From: CAVZBT01 sp963773605
GTDB taxonomy: Bacteria > Acidobacteriota > UBA6911
Direction: 5' to 3'
NCBI GenBank assembly: GCA_963773605.1
Contig: CAVZBT010000005.1
Span: forward strand, 1-64,000
DNA: 64,000 nt
Both the position numbers and the translations under genes were made by a program. The first letter of the stretch is position 1. Every line of letters begins with the position of its first letter. The notes beneath the pieces are model-generated. The model worked only from the letters and a program-made list of their open reading frames with translations, was not told the origin of the DNA and searched no databases. This document shows, piece by piece, positions 55,388-64,000 of the stretch.

Positions 55388-56851
55388 CTAGTTGTCGTTG
55401 CAGCGTCTGTTGCAGGTATACTCATGGATCGCGCGGGCGGCGGCTCGTCCGTCACCCATGGCGGAAATGACAGTGGCGCCGCCGATGATGTCGCCCCCGG
55501 CGAACACGCCCGGGATACTGGTTTGCCGCGTCACGGGATCCACGCAAATGCGGCCCCACTTGTCCGTCTTCGAGGCTCCGGCGTGGTCTGAGCCAGCATC
55601 GGGTTCGGGCTCTGCCCGATGGCGATCACAAAGATGTCGGCTTCGATCTGGAATTCTGACCCCGGTTTCGGCACCGGGCGCGGCCGGCCGGACGAATCGG
55701 GTGCCCGAGTGCCATTTCCAGGCACTCCACTCTCGTTCAGGTTGTTCTCGCCGTCGCCGAGAAGCCGGACGGGTGTGGCGAGGAAGTGGAACTTGATCCC
55801 TTCCTGCTCCGCGTGCTCGATCTCCTCGTGCCGCGCCGGCAGCTCCTGGCGCGAGCGCCGGTAAACGATCGTCACCTCGCCGGCCCCCATGCGCAGACGC
55901 CGTGCGCGCGCAGTCCATGGCGACATTTCCGCCGCCGGTCACGACGACGCGGCGTGGCCGGCAGCAGCGGCGTCGGGGCTTCCGGGAACAGGTACGCCTT
56001 CATCAGGTTGATGCGGGTCAGGAACTCGTTGGCGCTGTAGACGCCCCTGAGGTTCTTGTCCCGGGATGTCCATCATCAGCGGCAGCCCGGCGCCGGTCCC
56101 GATGAAGACCGCCTGGAAGCCGTGCTTCTCCATCAGGCTCCTCGATGGTGAAGAGCCGGCCGACGATCGCATTGTAGTAGAACTTCACGCCGAGGCGGCT
56201 AATGTTATCGACCTCCTGCTTGATGATCGCGCTTGGGCAGCCGGAACTCCGGGATGCCGTAGATCAGGACCCCGCCCGGCTGCGTGCAGCGCTTCAAACA
56301 CGGTCACGTCGTACTTGAGGCGGGCGAGGTCGGCGGCGCAGGTCAGTCCCGCAGGCCCGCTGCCGATGACCGCCACCTTGGGCGCGTCGTCCGGGATGGG
56401 GTCCGCGGATCGGGGGGCTCGCTCTGCGCGCTGTGCCAGTCGCCGATGAACCGCTCCAGTCGCCCGACCGAAACCGGGTCCCCTTTCACGGCCGCGATGC
56501 ATTGGATCTGGCACTGCGTTTCCTGGGGGCAGACTCGGCCGCAGATGCTCGGCAGCAGGTTGTCCCGGCTGATCGTTTCGTAGGCGCCACGGAAATTCCC
56601 CGTCGCCATCTGCGAAATGAACCTGGGGATATCGATGCCCACCGGGCAGTTCGGGATGCACTTGGCCTTCTCCGACCTTGCACTCGTAGCAGCGCAGCGC
56701 TTCGGCGATGGCGGCCTCCGGCGCTGTAGCCGAGCGGCACTTCGGCGAAATTGCGGATCCTCTCGTCCGCGGGCTGCTCGGGCATCGGGACGGCCTTTTT
56801 TTCGCGCACCCGCTTTGGGGCCCGAAGGACCGCCTGGTCTGTCTCACTCAT
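55388..56851 (-). CDS. nfnB: NfnB/GltD-like subunit (NADPH, FAD, 4Fe-4S), frameshifted
   Basis: Large subunit of NADH-dependent reduced ferredoxin:NADP oxidoreductase, homologous to the small subunit of glutamate synthase. Visible across frames are ICGRVCPQETQCQIQCIAAV (cluster ligands), VAVIGSGPAGLTCAADLARL (FAD), LMEKHGFQAVFIGTGAGLP, IEADIFVIAIGQSPNP and FAGGDIIGGATVISAMGDGR near the end. At least eight indels lie between 55,560 and 56,730. Alone it could be read as GltD. The adjacent SudB-like gene, 4 nt upstream, makes the electron-bifurcating NfnAB pair the better call. The 155 nt between it and the PFOR start contain no gene. Confidence 0.85.
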
Positions 56852-56855
56852 CAGT

Positions 56856-57723
56856 TCATCTCCCGAGGCCGATGTTGCAGGTGTGGTCCTGGACGACTTT
56901 TTCCTGGGGCCGGTAGGTGTTCAGCCGGGACATCAATTCGTCCCAGTTGACGCGGCTCCCGTCGAAATCGGGGCCGTCGACGCAGGCGAAGTAGGTCTTG
57001 TCGCCGATCGTCACACGGCACCCGCCGCACATCCCTGTGCCGTCGACCATCACCGGGTTCAGGCTGGCCATGACGGGGAAACCGCGCCGGACCGCCAGTT
57101 CGCAGGTCGCCTTCATCATGATCGGCGGGCCGATCGCGATGATCAGCGACGGCTGGACGCCCTGGTCGAGGAGGTCGAGGAGGACATCCGTGACCAGACC
57201 CTTGGCGCGCGTGGCTCCCGTCGTCGGTCGTGAGGTGCAGCACGTGGGCCGTCTTCTGGAATTCCTCGATCAGCATCATCTGATCGCGCGTGCGCGCGCC
57301 CACGATCGCGATGACCTCGTTCCCCGCCGCGCGGTAGGCCGCCAGCTGCGGCAGGAGCGGTGCGGCCCCGAGACCCCCGCCGACGCCGAGCACGGGGCCG
57401 GGGTAGCGGTGGATTTCGATCGGGCGCCCGAGCGGCCCGACGACGTCGAGCAGGCTGTCGAAGGCATTGAGCCGGCTCATCGCCCGCGTCGTGTGCCCCA
57501 CGACCTGGACCACCAGGCGGATCCGGGTGCGCTCCCCGTCCACCTCCGCGATGGTCAGCGGGATACGTTCGCCCAGCTCACCAATGCGTACGATCACGAA
57601 CTGGCCGGGGCGAAATGCGGCCGCGATGTCCGCCGCCTCGACCCACATCGAAAAGACGCGGTCGCTCAACCAGCGTTTGTCGGCTATCCGAAAATTCTTC
57701 CCTAATTCAATAGCCTGGTGCAC
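56856..57723 (-). CDS. nfnA: NfnA/SudB-like FAD, 2Fe-2S subunit, one frameshift
   Basis: Small subunit of NfnAB, in the dihydroorotate-dehydrogenase electron-transfer subunit (PyrK) family. The FAD part is FRPGQFVIVRIGELGERIPL, the NAD part is VLGVGGGLGAAPLLPQL, and the C-terminal 2Fe-2S motif is GMCGGCRVTIGDKTYFACVD. One extra base at about 57,215 separates LHLTTDDGS from KGLVTDVLLDLLDQG. With NfnB it couples NADH and reduced ferredoxin oxidation to NADP reduction, and would connect the PFOR and Kor products to biosynthetic NADPH. Confidence 0.88.
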
Positions 57724-57889
57724 GGAACAGTCCTCGATGTTTGACCTGGATACCGCGATAGTCGGCGACGGGCCTGAATACCGAGCCGCCCCTCAGGAGG
57801 AAACGAGGGGCGGGTACGAAACTCATCTGCGCTCGTTGAAACGACACGCTCCCACAACGCTACTGCCGACTCACCTTTCGCTGCGCTTC

Positions 57890-58417
57890 TTACCTCTGTG
57901 AGCCCTGTATAAGGTACTTGCCGATGTGCATCGTGAACTCCTGCCCCTTGGGTGCCAGCGACACGGCGGACGCGGGTGCGGCACCATCGAACTGCAGGGT
58001 GAGGCGATCGATGACCGACCCGTTGAAGTCCCGTGCCGTCAGGACCTTGGTCGGTGTTTCCTTGTCGCCGTCGAGCGAAAGCCCCACCATTCCGGCCGGT
58101 AATATCCACCGGCCAAATTTCAGTTTGGTTTCGGACACGAGCACATACTGGTACTTCTGTTTCATGTCCCCGGCGAGGCCGGCCGTGACGAGCCCGGCGA
58201 CGCCCGCCCGCGTCTTGTCCGGAAACTGGAGGACCGCATAGTTCTTCATATCCACCGGGATCATCTCGGCCTCCATCGGCACGCGGTCCGGGAGAAACCT
58301 GCGGCCGGCTTCCGGGTCGAGGACGAGAAGTCCTTCTCCCTGGGCCGGCAGAGAGCCATGCGCGCACGCCAGAATGACCACGAGCAGCAGCCCGTGTGCC
58401 GCGATGCCTCGTACCAT
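57890..58417 (-). CDS. Exported hypothetical protein, about 175 residues
   Basis: Signal peptide MVRGIAAHGLLLVVILACAH, then a mixed alpha/beta protein with VLDPEAGRRFLPDRVPMEAE, NYAVLQFPDKTRAGVAGLV, KQKYQYVLVSETKLKFG and FTMHIGKYLIQGSQR. It resembles small secreted Acidobacteria proteins of unknown role; no catalytic motif is evident. The start at 58417 is chosen for the signal peptide, though the frame extends to 58513. The 160 nt between its stop and nfnA hold nothing recognisable. Confidence 0.7.
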   Translation of the reverse strand: MVRGIAAHGLLLVVILACAHGSLPAQGEGLLVLDPEAGRRFLPDRVPMEAEMIPVDMKNYAVLQFPDKTRAGVAGLVTAGLAGDMKQKYQYVLVSETKLKFGRWILPAGMVGLSLDGDKETPTKVLTARDFNGSVIDRLTLQFDGAAPASAVSLAPKGQEFTMHIGKYLIQGSQR

Positions 58418-58654
58418 CGCGAATTCCCCCTGACCGGACGACGCCGGGCTGCCCCGCGCACACCCCGGAGCCGGCAACGCAACGAACGCTAAATGGCGAG
58501 CATTGAACCACAAATTTTACCACAAACCGCCCCGGTCTGAAGCGGGCTTTCCCGCGGGACCCGGGCAAATCCGCCGCAGACCAGCGCATGCCGCCTATGG
58601 GATTCCGTATTACCACGTTCCAGTTTCGTGTTTCCGCAGGACGAAAGTTGGCAA

Positions 58655-58900
58655 TTTGGAGTGCGGCGCCTCGGCGCCGCTTTCCCCTTCGGCCCTGCGA
58701 TCGAAACGCTCGGCGCCTCGGCGCCACCCCAAATCGCGGGATTTAGGTGCTCGCCCTGCAGTCTCGAAATGCGCGGCGGCGCCCAGGGGCCGCCCCCAGA
58801 GCGGCGTCGAGCCGCCGCACTCCACAGTCCGCGTAGTCGCATCAATTTGATTGCGGCCCCTGGCCGCCCCGTGTTCTTCCGTGTGCTCCGTGGCTGGCTT
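58655..58900. repeat. Family B hairpin pair plus 'CTCCGTGGCTG' phrase in a non-coding stretch
   Basis: The 550-nt gap 58,418-58,970 has no gene. It holds GAGTGCGGCGCCTCGGCGCC at 58,659 and, inverted about 140 nt later, GCGGCGTCGAGCCGCCGCAC, with further GCGCCTCGGCGCCACC in between. Then CGTGTTCTTCCGTGTGCTCC is another interspersed phrase. The two outer arms could form one long stem. It is the largest copy of the family in the window. Confidence 0.6.
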
Positions 58901-58970
58901 TTGAACGTATTCCGCTCTCTCCTTCGAGATGTGTGCAAAGTTCAGACCGAGGCACCGCACTCCCGGAGTC

Positions 58971-59510
58971 TCACGACGAGGCAATCAGCCCTCGGCCCAC
59001 CTGCAGGGCGAGCCGGTTCACCTGTAACAACTCCGGGCGCATCCCGTGTTCCACAAGGGCCGAGAGGATCGATTCCGGGTCGAGCGCGCGGGTCTCCTGC
59101 AGAAACGCGCCTAGCATGACCATGTTGCCGACCTTCGGATTGCCTATATCCTTGGCGGCCTCCGTTGCCGGCACCCAGACGATCTTGATGTCGCTCCGCT
59201 GCGGGCGCGTCTTGATCATGGACGAGTTGAGCATCATGAGACCCCCGGGGAGGATCTCAGGCTCGAACCGCTCCACCGACGGCTCGTTGAAGGCCATCAC
59301 CATGGTAGGGCGGTTAATCAGGGGCGAGGCAATCGCCTCAGGCGACAGGCGCACATGGCAGTGGGCGGTGCCGCCCCGCATCTCGGGTCCGTAGGACGGG
59401 ATCCACGAAACCTGCAGACCTTCGCGCATCCCGGCCTCCGCCAGCGCGATGCCGGCGAAGAGGACCCCCTGCCCGCCGAATCCGCTGATCTTCAAGGCCA
59501 TGGGCGTCAT
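58971..59510 (-). CDS. korC: 2-Oxoacid:ferredoxin oxidoreductase gamma subunit
   Basis: 179 residues of the KorC/PorG family. It opens ALKISGFGGQGVLFAGIALA (P-loop-like GFGGQG), then WIPSYGPEMRGGTAHCHVRL with the family's Y-P-E-R-G-G region. It ends with AFLQETRALDPESILSAL and NRLALQVGRGLIA. The gamma subunit binds CoA in the multisubunit 2-oxoglutarate or 2-ketoacid complex. It starts at about the beta stop. It is last in the four-gene korDABC order, and its own frame is intact. Confidence 0.92.
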   Translation of the reverse strand: MTPMALKISGFGGQGVLFAGIALAEAGMREGLQVSWIPSYGPEMRGGTAHCHVRLSPEAIASPLINRPTMVMAFNEPSVERFEPEILPGGLMMLNSSMIKTRPQRSDIKIVWVPATEAAKDIGNPKVGNMVMLGAFLQETRALDPESILSALVEHGMRPELLQVNRLALQVGRGLIASS

Positions 59511-60369
59511 GGTGGCGGCGCGGCGGAACGACGGGCACCGCCGTTTCGACGGCGGAGGGACCCCGGCGGGCGCGGCGATCCATAACCGGGGGGACGCCAT
59601 TCCCCGCGCGCTCCTTGTACAGGCCCGGCGGAAATACCGGGAACATATTCTTTTCCACCCACTTGATGGCATCGGGCGGGGACAACTTCCAGCCGGTCGG
59701 GCAGGCGCTCAGCACCTCGACAAACGAGAAGCCCTTTCCCTGCGCCTGTGTCTGCAGCGCACGGCGCACGGCCTTGCGCGCCCGCATGTGCTGCTTGGCG
59801 TCCGTGAGCGCCACCCGCTCGATATAGACCGGGGCCTCCAGGGTCGCCAGCAACTCGCACATGCGGAGCGGATACCCGTCGACGGCACCGGCACGTCCAT
59901 AGGGGGAGGTGATCGTGCGGAGACCAAGGGGCGTCGTGGGGGCCATCTGGCCGCCGGTCATCCCGTAGATGCCGTTGTTGACAAAGAAAACCGTGATGTT
60001 TTCGCCGCGGTTCGCGGCGTGCAGGATCTCGTTGCCGCCGATTGCGGCCAGATCGCCGTCTCCCTGGTAGCACAGGACGAGGCTGTCGGGCCGGACGCGC
60101 TTGATCCCGGTCGCCACGGCGGGCGCGCGCCCGTGCGACGCCTGCACGTGGCCCACATCCATGTAGTAGTAGGCGAAAACGGAGCAACCGACAGGATTCA
60201 CCCACACGGCCCGGTCCTGCAGCCCGAGGTCGGTCATCGCTTCGGCGACCAGCTTGTGCAGCACGCCGTGTCCGCAACCCGGACAGTAGTGCGTCGTTTC
60301 GAGGTCCCCGCCCTTGCGCTCGAACAACGGGTAGAACGCCTCCGGCTTGCTATGCGTAGTTTCCCACAC
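59507..60369 (-). CDS. korB: 2-Oxoacid:ferredoxin oxidoreductase beta subunit
   Basis: About 287 residues. The cluster and TPP landmarks are THYCPGCGHGVLHKLV (CxxC), NPVGCSVFAYYYMDVG, the TPP motif CYQGDGDLAAIGGNEIL with VFFVNNGIYGMTGGQ, and the C-terminal VEVLSACPTGWKLSP. The start is GTG at 60369, overlapping the alpha stop by 20 nt. As given, the frame runs on through the gamma start to 59338. A slip in the tail near 59,520 would return it to a stop at about 59,507. THYCPGCGHG and the DABC order favour 2-oxoglutarate-type Kor over pyruvate. Confidence 0.9.
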
Positions 60370-61419
60370 ACTCGCTCTCCATCTCTTTCAGAACCGCCAG
60401 GACATCCTCCGCAGTCGGCATCATGCCGCCCATCCGGCTGGATAAGCGGCACGGGGGCGATCCCGTTTACCGAAAGCTGCACATCCTCGAGAAGCTGGCC
60501 GAAGCTGAGTTCCACCACCAGCACCGCAGAGGCGTTCCTCGCGAGCTCGTGCAGACGCTTCGTGGGAAATGGGTAGAGGGTGGTCGGGCGCAGCAGGCCG
60601 GCGCGGATGCCCTGCCGCGCGGGCCATTTCCACCGCCGCGTGGGCCACGCGGCTCGTGATGCCATAGCTCACGACCAGGATCGCGGCGTCCGCCGTTGCG
60701 TATTCCTGCCAGGAGCACTCCTTGGCTGCGAGTTCCTCGGTATTTCCTTTCGAGCTTGAGAAGGTGCTGTTCCTGCATCTCGTGCTGGAGGAAAATCGAG
60801 CTGACCAGGTTCTGCCGGGTTGCGGCCTCGCCGGTCACGGCCCACGGCTTTGCGGGAGCTTTGGCCGTCGTTTTCGGGAACTACCACCGGTTCCATCATC
60901 TGGCCCAGAGCGCCGTCGGCCAGCACAACCGCCGGGTTGCGGTAGCGGTCGGCGAGTTCGAAATGCCCGGATGGTGAGGTCGCACATCTCCTGCACGCTG
61001 TTGGGCGCCAGCACGATGGTGCGGTAGTTGCCGTGGCCGCCGCCCTTGACGACCTGGAAATAGTCCCCCTGCTCCGGCCCGATATTCCCGAGACCGGGGC
61101 CAGCCCTCATGATGTCGACGATCACGCACGGCAGTTCGGCGCCGGCGATGTAGGACATGCCTTCCTGCATCAGGCTGATGCCCGGGCCCGATGAAGCGGT
61201 CATCGCCCGGACACCGGCCGACGAAGCCCCGTACACCATCTGGATGGCGCCTATTTCACTCTCGGCCTGCAGGAAGACGCCACCGGCCCTGGGGAACAGC
61301 AGCGCCGCGCTCTCGGCTATTTCACTCGCGGGCGTGATCGGGTACCCGAAGTAGGCGCCGCATCCTGCCGCGATCGCGGCCTCGATGACGGCTTCGTTGC
61401 CCTTCAGCAAGCGGCGCAT
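60350..61419 (-). CDS. korA: 2-Oxoacid:ferredoxin oxidoreductase alpha subunit, frameshifted
   Basis: Domain I starts MRRLLKGNEAVIEAAIAAGC, with YFGYPITPASEIAE, FLQAESEIGAIQMVYGASSA, RAMTASSGPGISLMQEGMSY and MRAGPGLGNIGPEQGDYFQ. After about 60,970 single-base indels scatter the rest over three frames (breaks near 60,960, 60,830, 60,740, 60,650, 60,430). Recognisable pieces continue: LRPTTLYPFPTKRLHELARN, VVELSFGQLLEDVQLSVNG and a last exon-like part GMMPTAEDVLAVLKEMESE with stop at 60350. The total of about 355 residues is normal for KorA. Confidence 0.88.
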
Positions 61420-61457
61420 TGAAACGCCCCCCTCTTTCTCCAGACCGCTGGCGCAAT

Positions 61458-61702
61458 TTACGCGGGCTCCTTTTTTCTTCCCTGTAGACCCGCACCGTTA
61501 TGGCGCCCGGCTCGGGACAGACATAGAAGCAGATGCCGCAACCGGTGCATCCCGAACCCGTGTAGGAAATCGCATAGTAGCCCTGCCGGTTCAGGAAACT
61601 GCTCTGAACCAACACTCCGGGCGGACAGGCCACGGTACAGAGGCAGCACCCTTTGCAGAGATGAGCCGCTATCTGTACGTCGCCGCGACCAGCGTTGCCC
61701 AT
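61458..61702 (-). CDS. korD: 2-Oxoacid:ferredoxin oxidoreductase ferredoxin (delta) subunit
   Basis: About 81 residues with two 4Fe-4S motifs, HLCKGCCLCTVACPPG and GCTGCGICFYVCPEPGAI. It starts MGNAGRGDVQ, with GGAGGAG just upstream of 61702. Near its end the A-run (T-run on the plus strand) at 61471-61476 probably lacks one base; correcting it gives EEKKEPA and a stop at 61458. As written, the frame reads on into korA. It is first in korDABC, and a mere 40 nt separates it from korA. Confidence 0.88.
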
Positions 61703-61729
61703 AGCTCCTCCAGCGAAAACCTGACACAT

Positions 61730-62054
61730 CGCACCAGTCCAACAGAGGCAATCGGCGTTCCCGTGCAGCCTGCGGCACGGGTTCCGGACGGCAACTCGTT
61801 TTCCTTGTGTTTCAATATATTACCTGATCACCCTCCCTGAAATCCAGATCCCCCGGGCACCCGGCTGAGTCAAATGACCCAACAGTGCGCCGGGTCGCAT
61901 AGGCGCCGGGCACGGGGCCGGAAACATTCGACGCTGCGCCACGGGCTTCAGTTCCTTCCGTGGCAGGGTTTTGCTGCCCGATGCCGTTCACCGCACACCG
62001 CTGGCCAGCTTGGCAAGCGAGTTGCATCCGTCCCCAACAGGGTTTGCGGGCAAT
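61730..62054. other. Intergenic region between divergent korD and the receiver gene
   Basis: About 325 bases upstream of both korD and the receiver-domain gene. It must hold the two promoters, but I see no clear -35/-10 pair, operator palindrome, RNA gene or repeat. AATATATTACCTGATCA at about 61,815 is the only AT-rich patch and may be part of the kor promoter. Confidence 0.5.
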
Positions 62055-62444
62055 ATGACTAAGACAAGCGTGCTCGTCGTCGAAGACGAGAAGCTCCTCA
62101 ATTGGTCACTGGCCAAATCACTGGCCAAGTGGGGCTTCGAGGTGGTGCCGGTTTTTAGCGGCAACGACGCCGTCGCGCAGCTCGACAAGAGCGGTTACGA
62201 CATCGTCCTGCTGGACTACCAGCTCCCCGATCTGGACGGCCTGGAGATCGCTCGCAAAGTTCGTGGAGTACTGCCGAAGGCGACAATCTTCCTGCTCACC
62301 GCCTTCCAGCTGAACGAGCTCACCGTCGAGGCGGGGCTGATCGATGCCTATTTCAACAAACCCATCGATCTGCAGCAGCTGCGCCTGGCCCTCAACAAGG
62401 TCCCGCACCGGCCCGGGGCCGAAGCGCAGATCACCTCTCACTAA
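62055..62444 (+). CDS. Single-domain response regulator (CheY-like receiver)
   Basis: 129 residues forming only a receiver domain. The acidic pair is in VLVVEDEKLL, phospho-acceptor D54 is in DIVLLDYQLPDLDGLEIA, the switch Thr is in FLLTAFQ and Lys is in FNKPIDLQQL. There is no output domain, so it acts by protein contact in a phosphorelay. The ATG at 62055 begins immediately before the first beta strand. It lies 156 nt upstream of the cytochrome gene in the same direction, but co-transcription is unclear. Confidence 0.9.
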   Translation: MTKTSVLVVEDEKLLNWSLAKSLAKWGFEVVPVFSGNDAVAQLDKSGYDIVLLDYQLPDLDGLEIARKVRGVLPKATIFLLTAFQLNELTVEAGLIDAYFNKPIDLQQLRLALNKVPHRPGAEAQITSH

Positions 62445-62600
62445 GAGCTTCCCCCTCGCATCGGCATCCGCGGACAGCCAGCGTCACGATATCGGCCCAC
62501 CGCCTCAAATCTGCTACAATAGCGGGCTTCCGTCAGCTTTTGCTTCCGGCTCTCTTATGGTGCCCGGCCCGCAGTTAAACGGGCAGGGGGACAGGGTTTC

Positions 62601-64000
62601 ATGGACAAGACGAAATCGGTTTGGCAGAACCGGATCACGGAAACCGGCGTCATCCTGGCCGCGCTCTCCGTACTTTTCTTCATCAGCTTCCAACTGATCG
62701 AGCTGGTGCAGCCCACCAGCAACCCGTACACCGGGTTGTGGTCGTTCCTGGTGCTTCCCGCGATTCTGGTCACGGGGCTGGCCCTGATCCCCTTGGGCGC
62801 GATGCTCGAGCGCAGGAAAAGACGGCGGCTCTACCCGGAAGTCGCCGAATGGCCGCGGCTGCCGCACTTTGATCCCAACGACCCGCACCATCGCCGGCTG
62901 TTCATGATCTTCGCGCTCGGGACTCTCGTTATCCTGCCCCTGATTGCGATCAGCAGTTACGAGGGGTACCACTACACCGACTCGACGCAGTTTTGCGGGC
63001 AGGTCTGCCACTCGGTCATGCACCCCGAGTACACCAGCTACCTGAACTCGCCGCACGCCCGCGTCAGCTGCGCCGCCTGCCACATCGGCCCGGGCGCCAA
63101 CTGGTACGTGAAGTCGAAGATCAGCGGCGTGCGCCAGGTGCTGGCCGTGACGTTCAACACCTTCAGTCGGCCGATCCATACGCCGATCAAGGACCTGCGC
63201 CCGGCGCGGGAAACCTGCGAGCAGTGCCACTGGCCGGAGAAGTTCTTCGGAGCGCAGCTGCGGACCCGCACCCATTTTTACGCGGACGAGAAGAACACCC
63301 GCGACGAGATCCAGCTGCTCGTCAAAACGGGCGGTGCCGAATCGGCGATGGGCCCCGCCTCCGGGATCCACTGGCACATGGCCCTGAGCCAGAAGATCGA
63401 CTACGTGGCCGTCGACCCGTCCCGCCAGGTGATTCCCTGGGTCCGTGCGGCAGACAATACCGGAAACGTCAGCGATCTATCGATCCGACGGGAAGGGGCC
63501 CCAGGATCCACCCCCTGCCGGGGAACTGCGGCGGGTGGACTGCATGGACTGCCACAACCGCCCGACCCATGTCATCCAGCCCCCGGACCGGGCGATCAAC
63601 ATCAGCATCGAAACGGGACGGCTCGACCGCTCGCTCCCTTACATCAAGAAGGTCGCCGTGGACGCGCTCGTGCAGCCCTATTCGGTGGAGTCCGAGGCCG
63701 ACGCCAAGATCGAGACTTTCATCCGCGACTTCTACGCGAAGCTCGACCCGAGCGTGGCCGAGACGCGCAAGAACTCGATCGCCCAGGCGGTCGACGAGGT
63801 CCGCGCCGTCTATCACAAGAACTTCTTCCCGCGCATGAAGGTCAGTTGGAGGACTTACCCTGACAGCATCGGGCACATGGTGTTCGACGGCTGCTTCCGC
63901 TGCCATGACGGGCGCCATGTCGACGCCAAGGGAACCGCCATCACCAAGGAGTGCCACGTCTGCCACGACTTTCTGCAGCCGGCCCAGGCCGGCCAGGTGC
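62601..64000 (+). CDS. NapC/NirT-type inner-membrane multihaem cytochrome c, frameshifted, runs off the window
   Basis: Quinol-oxidising cytochrome. Two transmembrane helices (VILAALSVLFFISFQLIELV and FMIFALGTLVILPLIAISSY) are followed by a periplasmic haem domain. Haem sites in order are FCGQVCHSVMHPEY (CX3CH with the NapC-type Met), CAACH, CEQCH, CMDCH, CFRCH and CHVCH; more may follow past 64,000. PIHTPIKDLRPARETCEQCH is closely like the ImcH/NapC-family cytochromes of metal-reducing bacteria. One indel at about 63,475 shifts the frame between AADNTGNV and the CMDCHNRPTH part. It would pass electrons from menaquinol to periplasmic carriers. TACAAT at 62,515 is a possible -10. Confidence 0.87.

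Noticed and set aside
55388..56851. Glutamate synthase small subunit (GltD) as the primary name
   Set aside because: No large glutamate synthase subunit is adjacent, whereas a SudB/NfnA partner is directly upstream, so NfnB is preferred.

Overview
The window is a chimera. Bases 1 to about 1,710 are AT-richer fungal DNA: three tightly packed minus-strand genes (a homeodomain protein, the cyclin-dependent-kinase subunit CKS1 and the Elongator-linked factor KTI12), with three inferred introns of only 38-42 nt. At about 1,709-1,717 the sequence switches abruptly to GC-rich bacterial DNA. The bacterial part looks like an uncultured Acidobacteriota-type genome. The reasons are the secreted small proteins, a BlaR1/M56 remnant, PRiA4_ORF3 and TatD/radical-SAM genes, dense 'CTGCGG'-type interspersed repeats, and a ferredoxin-based anaerobic metabolism. 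The phylum is an inference from gene style, not a computed placement. An assembly join is the simplest explanation for the fungal segment.

Region 1 (1.7-21.3 kb) is a catabolic island. Five secreted apiosidase-like glycoside hydrolases (three DUF4038 plus collagen-bind-2, two with an N-terminal DUF5060) alternate with two non-pyrrolysine MttB-family methyltransferases, their corrinoid protein, a TPP-dependent dehydrogenase E1 alpha/beta pair, a D-threonine-aldolase-like PLP enzyme, a class IV aminotransferase, an SDR dehydrogenase, an FucP-like sugar transporter and a DUF1537 four-carbon acid-sugar kinase. Three divergent intergenic regions carry AT-rich sites that share a TATCATA/TATGATA core, so the island may be one local regulon. 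The kinase gene is bracketed by a 38-bp inverted repeat (36/38 matches). I know of no described pathway that combines these parts. A methylated or quaternary-amine-bearing, possibly apiose-containing, glycoconjugate is the working hypothesis.

Region 2 (21.3-23.7 kb) is a graveyard: transposase, PRiA4_ORF3, winged-helix and BlaR1 remnants lying beside a tRNA-Met(CAT).

Region 3 (23.9-51.5 kb) is ordinary genome. It holds a DNA-damage block (UdgX divergent from imuA-imuB-dnaE2), a REC-GGDEF protein, a TatD/radical-SAM fusion, a globin-coupled histidine kinase, a DUF1080 protein with a TIM-barrel isomerase, a cyclophilin, an RsbW-like kinase, a nucleotide-sugar epimerase, a secreted triple-RidA protein, a large IPT/TIG secreted protein, an acetyl-xylan-esterase-like hydrolase, a YpdA-like flavoprotein and LhgO. 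Between these genes sits an interspersed family of roughly 120-bp triple-hairpin elements (about six copies).

Region 4 (51.6-64 kb) is a ferredoxin energy block: pyruvate:ferredoxin oxidoreductase, the bifurcating transhydrogenase NfnAB, 2-oxoacid:ferredoxin oxidoreductase KorDABC, a stand-alone receiver protein and an inner-membrane NapC/NirT-type multihaem cytochrome that runs off the end. Together they would make reduced ferredoxin from pyruvate and 2-oxoacids, exchange it with NAD(P)H, and possibly pass quinol electrons outward. Nearly every gene from 51.6 to 61.5 kb, and several elsewhere, contains single-base frameshifts. Many lie in homopolymers, so they look like uncorrected sequencing errors rather than decay.
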